Below are positions 35,309 through 46,830 of a stretch of 64,000 nt of DNA, one piece after another. A program made the position numbers and the translations under genes. Location of the stretch: NCBI RefSeq assembly GCF_032854445.1, contig NC_088303.1:25709265-25773264 (forward strand), in the 5' to 3' direction. The notes beneath the pieces were generated by a model that did not search any database, had not been told where the DNA came from, and saw only the letters and a list, made by a program, of their open reading frames with translations. This DNA is from Liolophura sinensis (Eukaryota > Mollusca > Polyplacophora > Chitonida > Chitonidae). Every line of letters starts with the position of its first letter. Position 1 is the first letter of the stretch.

Positions 35309-36316
35309 TAGGTCACAAATTTGGAGCCAAATCTTTAAATGAACAGTTATGCATGCTGATACTTGGTGGGGGGGGGGGGGGGGGGGGGGCCAAAACTCGC
35401 CGTCTTATCAGACACTAATGGACTGTGTTACGTTTCCTCAATGATTTCTAAAACTATGCTTAGTGAAATGTGTGATTGGGCTCCAACCGTTTCACATATA
35501 TCGATATCAGTGCGCATCTCATTTACATACTTGTCAACACAAACAGACGTGACCTCTCTATCAACCACCTAAATCCATTCAAAATAAACCATGGGATAAA
35601 CAGGATATGCAATTCGTGACCTATTATATCAAATTTAGTAAACTCGTGATGCAATTTTCCTTTGTTCCTCGCCAAAGGCTAGGAACAAATAAAAATTACA
35701 CCACTAGTTTAATAAAATTGATATAATGGATCGCTCATTGTATATCCTCTATTTATGTATTCAAAGCCTTCTGTTCGCACAATCGTGTTAATTATGACCG
35801 GTAGTTTTCTCCCAATGTTCAGTGTTTGTATTTCCAATGAACATGAGTGCTGTACAAACAACCCGCCCGCCATCGATCTATGGAAATTATATTATAATAC
35901 AATATATGCCCTTGAGACAAGTGGCCTTCTGCAATAATGTTCATTAATTCATTCTAAAACATTATGGGATATTCCTTTCTATTCACTCAGCTGCCACCAA
36001 TTTTCAACACAAAGCCGTACCCCTCCCGTAACAGAGTGACACGGTCAGTGAGTACCGGTAATCCTCCCTGACAGGCTTGTCGCAGACAAGACTGCTAAGT
36101 TCGCAAGTACTCATACGTCTTTAGCAATAGGGAACCTTCTGACCCAAGCTGCGCAGCCCGTTGTTCATTTCTGCCTGAGGGGTGAAGATTAGTGAGCAAA
36201 ACGGCAGCGTGATATTTTTGCATTACAACAGAACGAGAACAATTTCGGCTTGGACCCGAGTATTTAAACCGGTTCAGAAAATAGATACGTGTATTTAAAG
36301 GATTAAAGTCCAGATT

Positions 36317-36562
36317 TATTTATTTATCTATTTATTTGATTGATGTTTTAGGCCTTACTCAAGAATATTTCACTGATACGACGACGGTCAGCATTATGAT
36401 GAAAGGAAACCCATGACCATCCGCAGGCTGCTGGACGACCTTCCTACGTACAGCCGAGAGGATGCCAGCATGTGCTGGACTTTAACTCACAGCGACAACA
36501 TTGGTGAAAGGCTCCTAGGTCCCTGCGCCGCGATGACGTACTACCTCGGCCAGTGAGGCCCC
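36317..36562 (-). mobile_element. near full-length SINE
   Basis: Minus orientation; the plus strand reads tail to head, from TTATTTATCTATTTATTTGA to CGGCCAGTGAGGCCCC. It inserted exactly at the right edge of homology of duplication copy B, and is more diverged than the 5.9 kb copy. Confidence 0.8.
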
Positions 36563-38215
36563 AACATGTATGCTAAAGTCAGGTTTTTTATACTTGCAGG
36601 GTTCTGTTCCAAACAACATGTACTCGCCTGGTCACTGTCGTCTAGTTGTATTTTGTATCACTGTTGTATTTGCCAATAAATGTGTAAAACCCAGAAACAA
36701 TTTTTAGAGAAGTACATACACAAACAACTTGCTACCCCCCCCCCCCCCCACTCCCCTTCTCCTCGTAACACAAACTGTGAACTCTGGATGAGCAATTTGA
36801 CACTGCTGTTGTCAGGAATTTCCAAAAATGTGGTTAGGGTGCCCTAAAAGGATGCACAGGGCGTGTTTTGTGTCATAGTCCGTACTACTGAGTTTAAAAT
36901 TCAGCTAGTTTCTGTCCATGCAATTGTCTTAAAAGATATTGGCATGTAATCAGAAAGGATTTAGTTAGTGCATAACCTTGAAATAGTATGTATACTTTTT
37001 GTAGGCTGATGTGTATTTTGAAGAGTTGGTTGTTGTGTTGTATAAAATAGAGACAAAGATACAGTCAAATATAGATATGCATATTTTCTGACAAATGCCA
37101 CATCAGGATACCCGTTATGTTGTTTACGTCATGTGGCACAGGGAATGACGTCTATTATTTCCAACAATCTGCTTTCTCACACTGAGCATCTGGGAGCGGG
37201 TCAACAACTAGACGTAGACAGCAACATCAGCTTTATATAACCCGGGTTGGGCTCTTGGAAGTATATAGAATGCCAAAAAAGGCTAACCAAAAGTATATCC
37301 TGCAGACATAATCTTATACACTTCATAATTTACCTGTACGTCACTGGAAGAAAAATGTGTACGTACAACCCAACTAGCAGATCGCTGTTAAGAAAACGTT
37401 AAGGTATTTATCCACCCCAAGAATATGGACAAAAAACAGACAGCGCTTACCTGGAAAACATGCACTATAGTGGTGATCAGAAGCCAGGAAGAAAATGGCG
37501 TCGCCTCGTTCACAGTTACAGTCAGAGATCCATGCGAAACAAGCCCTTCCAAGCTCTGGGTGTGAGAGCTTTGAACGATTGGCCTATTACGCTCTGTGCT
37601 TTCTCATGCATGCCAATATAATGTGGTCATACAGGTCAGAAATCTCTTCCGCACATCACGGTCGATTGGTTGTGCCATATAAAACTGTTCTGGACCTGCC
37701 CGTTGACCGTCGGCGTTACTGTCCGGTGCTCCTTTTGTTTCTCTGCGTGCAGATTACCAGAACATGCAATCGAAATGTGGAGGAGTCACCCGCTGTGGGT
37801 ACGGGACTTGGTGAAGGCTTACAATAGCCACAATGCTTGAAAGCAAGCACAATGGATTCGTAACTGGTCAGGTGGTCAGGTATGGAAGACCAGTACGGCC
37901 ATCGCGCCTTTGAGATGCACGACCAACTGTCGGCACAACATAGTCCTCCGCCGCCTTTGAGATGCACGACCAACTGTCGGCACAACATAGTCCTCCGCCC
38001 CATAGTCCGTGAGTTGCACAATATGAACGCACCATTTTATAAATAAGACATCGTGGGGCCATATAATTCTTCAGGTTCTTAGATAGGCAGATAACTGCGT
38101 CAGTCTAATAATTCCACAATGTGGCAACTTGATTCAATTTTCAAAATAGCCGATTTTAATTAATTGCAATGGATGCTTTCATTTGTTCAAATAAGTGAGA
38201 TCATATACATATGAT
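36563..38215. other. non-coding, with a short tandem duplication
   Basis: A C run lies at about 36736-36749. At 37905-37998 a 47 bp unit (GCCTTTGAGATGCACGACCA...) is present twice with no mismatch I could see. The plus frame at 37495-37827 (110 residues) shows no motif or family resemblance and I do not call it a gene. Confidence 0.45.
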
Positions 38216-38412
38216 GTATTTTATTTATTTATTTGATCGGTGTTTTACGCCGTACTCAAAAACAGTTCACTTACACTTCGGCCAGCATTATGGTAAGATG
38301 AAACCGGTCAGAGCCCGGGGGGGAAACCCACGACCATCTGCAGATTGCTGGCAGACCTTCCCTCAAACGACCGGAGGGAAGTCGGCATGAGCTGGTCTTG
38401 AACCCATAGCGT
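38216..38412 (-). mobile_element. SINE, 5' truncated
   Basis: Minus orientation. Tail, core (GGTGTTTTACGCCGTACTCA) and body are present, but the tRNA-like head beyond the B box is missing. Confidence 0.8.
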
Positions 38413-39364
38413 TATGTATTTTTAAAATAACTGAAGAAAATGTGCTTTCGTCTCTCAGATACACACATATACAGAGGTTGGTGGCGTAGATTGTTATACA
38501 TACATATAATATAACAAAAATCATATAACCCAGTCACTCTTGTTACCTCTTGCTATAAAATTAGAAAGAAACATGGTGAACTCGAATGAATGAATGATCA
38601 TGGCTTAACACCACATATGCAATTGATTTTAAGGTAAGAAGGAATAAGCAAATGATGACAATAATACACAATTACTAGGGGATTATTACCCGACGTGTGT
38701 CCAGATGAGTAGACCGAAATTGATTAGAACACTGTTCACTGATTACCCATTTATGGGTCAGGCAAACCTTGGTGCTTTGCCCCTGGCTTGTCGCAGTACA
38801 AGTACGTCTGGTGCTTTGGTTTTCTGAATTGTTTGGCATGTTGTCACCACCACCCAACCTTCGTTGAATCCATTGTTGTTGTGGGTGGTGAACGAATTAG
38901 GCCCTCCTGTGGCATTACTGCCAATTATCACTGGAGGGTAGTGTTATCCCCTCTTCCTGTCTCTTTTCCTGTCTCTTGTTGTATAGTCCGAGGGTGACAC
39001 AGCATTAGAATGCAGTCAATACAGTAAAGAGTAGATATGGCCGGTTGAGTAAAACCTGATTACACTAAGGAATGCGTTTGCTTCGTTAGGTGTAACATTA
39101 TTACACAAGGAATTGTTATTGCAACACTTCATTAATCGTTATGCCATACACTTTTTGTGTTACATTTGAAGTTGCCACAAGCCACTCCCTTGGCCCGTTT
39201 CATGGAACTTCTGCAGCCATCTAAGGTCCGTTAGTCGGCTAAGGGTCATTTAGCCAACTACCGAAAGAAGGCTAAGAATTTAACAAAAAAAATGACTAGG
39301 TTGTTTCACAATAGTAAAAAATAGGAAGAAATCAACTTCTTTCAGAAAATGAAGGTCTTTTTAG
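38413..39364. other. non-coding, no gene recognised
   Basis: Short frames only; no splice-supported exon and no recognisable repeat. Confidence 0.35.
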
Positions 39365-39985
39365 GCCTTTTTTTTCAGGTGGAGAAAACATAGAAATGAC
39401 ATAAAGTTCAGATGAAAGAGCGCGAAATGTTATTCCTAAATGTGGTCTTCAATATTTTTTCCGATTTTTCCTTAAGGAGAAAAAAGACACTTGAAAATAA
39501 TTTTTGTATGGTGGGTATTTGGGACCACCTTTTGGTAGTTATAGTCTTTGTTTAATAATGTCATAAATGAGGATGTAACACAGGTTTAATAAATATTTTT
39601 GCACTAGAATTTGTTCTTTTCAGCTAACAAATCTATTAAACGTCAATTTGGATCGTATATAAATTTTTAATATGTTCATAAATATTATCATAATTTAGGT
39701 TAAATGCATATGTTTCCATATAAACAACAAATTTACATTCATATAAAGTTATTAGACAAGCATCACGTCCTTATTTAGAACATCATTATGCAACATCGAT
39801 AAATACCAAAAGTTGGTCCCAAATACCCACCACACAAAAAGTATTTTCAAATACCCTTTGCATTTAAAAAAAAAACTAAAAAAATATTAAAGATCATATT
39901 TGCAAATAAGTTTTGAAGCTCTTTCATCTGATTTTGGCAGCATTTTTATGTTTTCTTTTCCTTTAAAGCTCACAAACCACCAAAA
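39365..39985. repeat. long imperfect inverted repeat (foldback)
   Basis: The arms are about 39390-39600 and 39770-39960. Landmarks on the left (CAGATGAAAGAGC, GTGGGTATTTGGGACCA, CTTTTGGTA) occur in reverse complement in mirror order on the right (TACCAAAAGTTGGTCCCAAA, ACCCACCAC, GCTCTTTCATCTG). The loop is about 150-170 bp. No transposase; the RNA would fold into a long hairpin. Probably a MITE or foldback element. Confidence 0.8.
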
Positions 39986-42204
39986 AGCACGTGTTGTTGA
40001 TTTTACAATCTGCTTCAAACCTGACAAAATATACATCGCTGAAGAGAGAAAATCATTAGTAGTCGATCGTTTTGAGTCGATATTTATTGCCGTTTACCGG
40101 TATGCCAGACCAAATCTCCGACGGACTGATCGTCGCTTAGACCGGTTTTTACGACGACCATATGCATTGCATAGGGAACCAAAACAACGTTCCAAGTGAG
40201 ACTCAACCATTCCAACCCTTGGACTAGGACATTCACAGATATGTCATCGTTTGCCAAGAAACTAGATAAAAGTTTCACAGATACAAGATACAAGATACAA
40301 GACTGAGGCTGCAAGCCCTTTCTTAGTAAAGTTCAGTCTTGAAGTCTTTAACTACGATGGTACCCTGAATCAAGAGAGAAATTATTGGAAATAATGCATG
40401 GTTTTATTCGATGGGTATCGAATTTTGTGTCCAGACACTTTTTTGTCAAATCTGGATTTAACTGAATGCCAGTTTATTTCATATTTCGGTGTATGAGGGA
40501 CTACGATATATTCAACGCCTCGTCATTTGTCCAAAATGGTTAAAGACTGTAAAATTCCTTTTGACACCGTCATTATTCAACTTGAGGAAAATGATCTGTG
40601 TGAATATTCCTTTTTTTCCAGAACAGCTTACAAATAACTTGCTGTCACTGGCTTCATATTTGATTGAAAAGATGCAGTGTTAAATACATCATTATTTAGC
40701 AGTTAATGTATCGCACTAAATGTCCCATGTGGTAAAATGCAAAAGTCACTCATGCAAATGAACTGCAGTGCCATGCGGTCAGATATAAAACGAACATCTT
40801 TTTTGGAAACACAGAGCATTTTGGCCACATATCAGCCATATCGTGGCGCTTACGTGGGACAGTGCTGTTTACCAGAACTCGGTGTTCCATCAGACCACCT
40901 TGCAGTACATATTTACTGTACCTATATGCATGTAAATTAGATATAGCAGGCCTAATTAACAGCGCCATGTTGCTGTAACATCTTCAAATGACGTGACTGA
41001 TAAATATCAGCCAACTCTAATTTTAACTCTGAGTTGTTTTGTGATATTTATGGACATCCATATGTGCATCGAACTGCATTGACTGGATCATTTGTTACAA
41101 GCGCGCTTGGCAACTGTATGACTATTTTGTCTCAGCTTCTGCTGGACTTGATTCTAAAAGACCTGTGTGGATTTATTGCTTATTTAATTAAATTGGGTTA
41201 TGCAACGTCAATAGCTTATACCTTTTTTTCTGCTAATGTTATTTCCAGAAACTTAGCTGGTGTCTGAGACCGAGCCAGGCGTTCTTTGACAAACGTTTGT
41301 TAACAGGTATGAAGATCATAAACAGTCAAGCTGACACTCGTCTTCGGATAACATATGAGATTCTGTGTCGATTACTGAAATCATTGAAACACACAATTGG
41401 TAACGAGTTTCAATGGGCTTTGTTACGAGCTGTGTTTTTCTCTTGCGTTTAATTTTTAAGCATTACATTTTTAAGGCCGGGAGAGATGGTCGTTAACATT
41501 GCGGCTAGCGCTATTAACCACGTTCTACAAACAGTGGCGTTGTAATTGGCGACAACGGTACTTCATCTGGCCTTTCACAGCTATATAAACAGTAAAAGCC
41601 GTAAAGCCTTTCTCTCTCACGATTCCAGTTAAAACACGGCATACATCCTGTCCCGTTCGGACCGGTATGTCTTACCTGATGTGCCTTAGATTGAGCTGGA
41701 GTACAAACCATACATCTAAATGATTTAACTCATACATGGCTGGTATTAGTGAATATGTTTCGGAGCACTGTGGCATGTCAAAGGCGGTAGTTAAATCGCT
41801 AGCTTCTTTCAGTCGCTTATTCGAATCCAGCTTTCCTTGTTTCGGCTGCGGCTGAAATCAGAAGGAGTTTTCGGATATTGGAGTCCAGAGAGTAGAATCG
41901 GGCATTTCCATCCACCAATAAACCTGACCGTCGTTATATACAAATAAATACATCAATAAATAAATCGGTCACTCTGTTAGAAGCAGGTTGCTTAAAGCCA
42001 GATATGACATAAGGTGAAAACCGCAAAGAGTTTTATCTATTTATTCACTCATTTGAGGTTTATTGCTGTACTAAAGAATATGTCAATTATATGACAATTA
42101 TTGTGAAATGTTTCTGCAATAAATCTTCATCTAAATATTTACTTTATTTATTCGTTGCATTTGATCTGACTGGTGTACAGCCCTACTATTTGCTACAGGA
42201 ATTA
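39986..42204. other. non-coding; one SINE-like relic
   Basis: At about 41780-41965 a tRNA-like B box (CGCTTATTCGAATCCAGC) is followed by a tail with CCACCAATAAACCTGACCGT and AAATAAATACATC, probably an old SINE on the plus strand. No exon is recognised. Confidence 0.4.
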
Positions 42205-42455
42205 TATTTATCTGATTTATCTGATTGGTGTTTTACGCCGTACTCAAGAATATTTCACTTATACGACGGCGGCCAGCATTATGGTGGGTGGAAACCGGGC
42301 AGAGCCCACGACCATCCGCAGGCTGCTGACAGAACTTCCCATACGGCCGGAGAGGAAGCCAGCATGAGCTGGACTTGAACTCACAGCGACCGCATTGGTG
42401 AGAGGTTCTTGGGTCATTACGTTGCGCTAGCGCGCTAACCAACTGGGCGCTGCAG
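42205..42455 (-). mobile_element. near full-length SINE
   Basis: Minus orientation. Tail, core, body, B-box region and A-box region are all present; an internal deletion of about 15 bases removes the GGGGGAAACC part (GGGCAGAGCCCACGACC instead). Confidence 0.85.
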
Positions 42456-42589
42456 GAATTACCGATAGCTGTATTTAAATAGCACTAGAGGCATGTACGT
42501 CTGTCATGACTACAAACTCATGCAATAGTTGCTCAGTAAAACATTAGAACATTGATGACGCTACAAACTCATGCAAGAGTTGCCCAATA

Positions 42590-44215
42590 AAACATTTGCA
42601 GATTTCATAAATACCACGTATAAATGCAGCAAAAAATAAAGATATATACATACTCGCCCTTCATTGTTAAATGAAACAAAGCGGAGAATACAAAGCGTTG
42701 CTTTGTAGTCTAGGCTCAGCGTTAGACTCAGCGTCTGGTAACCTCTTACCAGACAGGTCTGGAAAATTGTGCGTATTTCTAGCATGCATTATCAGAGAGT
42801 CACTATTTAGTAGCTCCCGTCTATCCGTCGTACTCACACAAGTAATATTGTTTCCACATTGTATGTTTGCCGGAACCCAACTGGTTTTCTCAAAAAGCCG
42901 GTCCATACTAAAATCTTTTTGGCTGATCGTGAAACATTCGGCGAAAGTTTTCTCACCGACACACTGGTATAAAGTATATTTATACATAGTCTTTTCCTTT
43001 AAATGGTGTCTGCGAATGGCCGCCAATCACTCCCGATAACTTTCCTGTATTTGGAGATATCTTTGGTATACTTTCTCTGGAATGTTACCGGGTTGTTCTA
43101 TGAATGAATAGTCGGAGTTTTTTCTCATATGCCGCACGAAGAGCCGTGACCTGCTTTGCATTCAACTCCACAGAAACGCAACCGCTTCCCCTTACGTACG
43201 CGATTACTTCTTCGAACTCCTTTCATGCTGTCTGTCGTGGGCGCCGCCATGTTGAATAACGTTATATTCATTAGCTAATACTTGAGTGCATATAGTTCAT
43301 TTTTATTTTGGATGTTTCTCATCAATTCAGATACAGGAAGGTGCTTGATTTTTATACCACTGGAAGAGATTTAGACTCAAGGAATCTGAAAATACTTAAT
43401 AAATATCTGATACTCCTCTATCAACAATTATACCCAAATTTGGGGGGAAATCACTGCGCCCATATATACACGAGCTTTGTCTCTGTACCGTAGGATCACG
43501 TAGAAAGGCGCGTGTTCTCGAATGGGACGTAGACGAGACAGCTGTAGTAGTTTTATTGCAAATGACAAAAATCTAATCTCAGGGGCTAACATTGCGGAAT
43601 GTCCACATTATAGTGGTGACCAATAAATCAGTGTGCGTTAAAAAACACAAAAGAGGACTATGAATGAGCACAGCGACACAAATAACCTTCGCTTCCAGTT
43701 CTAAAGAACCGTCCAGACTATCCAACATCACTCAACTTTTGTAAACTTAATAAGTGTCAAGTTGATCCGTGTTGAGTAGTCTAGACGGCTTCTTCAACTT
43801 GGTTCTGCAACACTGAACATCATCCAACATTGTTGAATCGGAAATGTGCATGTGTATTTGTTGTCAACAAGTTCAGTGAAAGTAACCAATCAGCGGTCGT
43901 GTGGAAATAACGTAACCGTCATAAGGTACGTGACCTGAGCAAAATGGCGGCATCACAGGCGAAAGAGAGAAACTGGTCTGGCGATTAGACAGTTTCGTTG
44001 ATACAAAGACAGGGGCAAAAGAAAATCATTGTGTCTCATGCATTGGAGAGAAGATGGAATTTACCTCCAATTTACCTCAACAGCATTCATTTTGCTGTTG
44101 AGTCAACAGAAGTTGAATGATGTTGGATAGTCTGGACAGGGCTTTAGGGTTTCCGAGCAAGGCGTCTGGCATTGTACAGATCTAGTTTCCGAAATGGCGC
44201 TTCAATCGACGATCT
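42590..44215 (-). pseudogene. broken alpha-1,3-fucosyltransferase paralogue
   Basis: Homologous to 31080-32640 but non-functional. Recognisable pieces include NITCVSTTDRRELLNSDS and HARN (42780-42880), the stem region (43030-43110) with an in-frame TGA, and the anchor/5' region (43540-43700 and 44148-44190). Most of the catalytic half is deleted between the 3' flank and 42725. About 400 bp of unrelated DNA is inserted near 43120-43530, and an inverted-repeat element at 43701-44147. It shares 5' and 3' flanks with the intact gene, so it arose by DNA duplication rather than retroposition. Confidence 0.85.
43701..44147. mobile_element. 447 bp inverted-repeat element (MITE) inside the pseudogene
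   Basis: The left end reads CTAAAG, three bases, then GTCCAGACTATCCAACATCA; the reverse complement of the right end reads CTAAAG then TGTCCAGACTATCC and AACATCATTCAACTTCT. The terminal repeats are about 40 bp. It interrupts fucosyltransferase homology between CCAGTT and TTTCCGAG. No transposase. The target duplication is not clear. Confidence 0.8.
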
Positions 44216-45299
44216 GTCAGGAGCATTACTGTGCTATGATACCACCTGTGCTTGGAGAGTACTTCTCGTTTTCAAAGTGAGGGAACCACTTCGGGGTTTG
44301 ACACATGTGACACAACCATGACTACCCCAGGAAAATGTAATTCAGGCGGTTTGTTCTTCTTCAGGTATGGAAGAACTTCGAAAAAGAGAGATTTTGCGTA
44401 TCCTGTTAGCGAATCAACAATGTTCTCCAAACATGCGCTCCTTCAAACAGTTTGGCTTGAAGGAAATTAAATTCTACGTTTCCTGCTGGGTAATGACAGA
44501 TTTATTTATTTTCATTTTAAGGATAAATGTGAGGTCACGGGTGAATTAATCTGATAATGAGGGTACTGATAGCTGCACGCTGTCCGGCCACATCATTCAT
44601 TGTCAGCGAGGAATTCCGACATAGCCTTTGCGAATACTATCTTTTCAACTAGGATCTCATGAGAGATTTGCCAACAGCCAGAAAGAAAGCTACATCGAAA
44701 GCAATGACGGTGATGTGTATTTAACTCTACATGTCAATCGGATCAAGAGCCTGGACTAAAGCGCTTAACTGTAGCCGTAAATTGAGACTTAATACTGTTA
44801 CGGAAGTTCCCCAAGCCGACCAGAAATGATTAAGCCTCTGATGGAGTTATCCGTATACATGTAGCTGTCTCTAAGGGTGTATAAGACACTTATTTTTTAT
44901 TTCTTAATATTCAGTTTAGAATATGGCCGAACACATAGGAGTACAAAAAAGAATTATCAGGTGTTTTCTTGGTTGGCAAAAATGGCTTTCAACGAGTTTC
45001 CCAAGGTCCCAGTGGCCAGTCCCAGAAATTTAGTAGCGAAGTCGATGACAGCTATCAAAACAACTTTGTTGGTAGTTTTGGGAGCGCTAAGCTGGTCCCG
45101 AGTTTCATGTTTGTTTATCGATGACGTCATTTCCGAACATTCCTGAGTATTGACGGAAAATGTGCATAAAATTGAGGGGTTGTTAAAAGATTAGGGTCCA
45201 GATTTTGCTACAGGTGCTAATTATAAAAATCATAACCTGTTTATGAAGTATATTACTTCTGTATGGTAGCCGGATAATGTCGGCATCGTTCCAGCGTTC
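44216..45299. other. non-coding, no gene recognised
   Basis: 44745-44865 resembles 34110-34235, an old dispersed repeat. 45180-45215 (TTAAAAGATTAGGGTCCAGA) resembles ends of the TTAA family. The plus frame at 44877-45146 has no recognisable motif. Confidence 0.35.
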
Positions 45300-46830
45300 C
45301 ATCTCCTGGGAATGGTACAAACCGATGGCTCGATGATGCGGAGCGATGGCACGATGGCACCCTCCAATAGCTGATTGCCTAAGGGCAAAACCATTTCACC
45401 AGATATCGGTGAAAGAAAAGCAATTCACTAAGAAAACACTCAGGAGTATAACACACGATTCGATGGTACGATGGCACGAAGCGATGACACGATGCTAGCA
45501 TCGTACCATCCCTTTCTTGGCATCGTGTCATCGCTCCGTGTCACCGTGTCATCGCTTCGTACCTTCGTGCCATCGCCCTTCCATCAATGCTCACGTGACC
45601 AGGGCAGTACATTTATTTTCATTTTCCACTACTGACACGTCCAAAATTTTTTATACATACCCATTTGATTCGAGCGTTTATCCTTAAGCGTGTACACACA
45701 GGAAGCGGAACTATAGCCTATTTCTTTTCGCCAATCGACTATGTTCAGCTGTAAAATCATACTTGCTACCAAAATTGCTTTCAGTCAGTGACACGTAACA
45801 ACACAAGCTCTACACATAGACATGTTGGAAGTCCATATTCTTGCACAGAAAATACAGTTAGAACAATTTCCCTAATTCATAATGTTAAACTGTATGAGCT
45901 CTTTTTCGACGCCAAGAATTCATTGCCTCGGGGGACACCATAATTATTCAAAAAAAACTGTGGCATGCTGGATAATGGGCGGAGTTCAGTATGTTTAACG
46001 GGTTGTGACATGAGTTGCCTGAAGCCCTATCGATTTTAATCTAACCCTGTTTCTGGCACTGCATTGTTCGCATGCTTCAGTACAATATAACCTTCATAAA
46101 TGAGTGTTATTTATCTCATGTAGTATATGGTCTCACAGCAGTATGGTTTTAGAAATGGGTATCAGGAAATTTTTTATAAGAAAAAAGCAATGCAGTTTAT
46201 TCGCTTGGACAGTAGTGCATTTTGTGATACTGCATGGAGTTTGTTCTAATCGCACGTTGGTTCACCTATTTTAAAACAAATTTCTCACCGCGCCCATTGT
46301 CCAGCATGCCATTTGTTCTTGCATAGTTATGACGTCAACAGAGGGTTTTTGGTGTTGAAACCAGAATTATGGAGTTAACATTATGAATTAGAAAAATTAT
46401 TCTTACTGCATTTCCCGTGCAATAATATAAACGTACGACAAATCAATGCGTAGAGCTTGTGGCGTTATGTGTCACTAGCGAAAGGCCATTTTGGCCTTGA
46501 GTATGACTGATTTTACAGATAGCTGAATATAGGCGACTGCAGACTAAAATAAAGAATGTAGAAATAAAATGTACGCTCCACATACATCGTGTCCATCGCC
46601 CGGCAATGGCACGAAGCGATGGCACGATGATGCGAAGCGATGATACGATGGCACGAAGCGATGGTACGATGTCACGAAGCGATGGTATGATGTCACGAAA
46701 AGGCGACGAGATGGCACGAAGCCATGGCAAGATTTCACGAAGAGGTGACACGTTGGCACGAAGAAGTGACACGATGCCACGAAGAGGTTACACAGTGGCC
46801 CGAAGGGATGGTACTTTAAAGAAACAACAG
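45300..46830. repeat. large palindrome: 21 bp minisatellites, inverted arms and a short centre
   Basis: From outside in: GATGGCACGA-type repeats (45323-45360, 45457-45590), an arm (about 45725-45990), a centre of about 275 bp, the inverted arm (about 46265-46545), then the 21 bp minisatellite (46601-46815). Arm landmarks such as TGGCATGCTGGA, GGCAATGAATTC-like and GTCACTGACTG recur in reverse complement. The outer arm parts match the element at 12756-13932. Confidence 0.75.
46601..46815. repeat. 21 bp minisatellite, about ten units
   Basis: The unit is GCACGAAGCGATGGTACGATG, degrading to the right (AAGAGGTGACAC forms). Because 21 is divisible by three, both strands show artificial open frames. 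Similar units in the opposite sense lie at 45500-45590. Confidence 0.85.

Larger units (their letters stand above)
32862..36318. repeat. segmental duplication, copy B (partner at 22080-24175)
   Basis: Collinear with copy A in two blocks, 32862-33913 and 35309-36318. Between them copy B holds 1.4 kb (33914-35308) absent from A. It is cut at its right end by a SINE at 36317. A G homopolymer (about 35365-35391) lies where A has a short GGGGGGCAATC. Confidence 0.9.

Noticed and set aside
37495-37827. A 110-codon plus frame
   Set aside because: No family resemblance, no splice support, and composition like its flanks.
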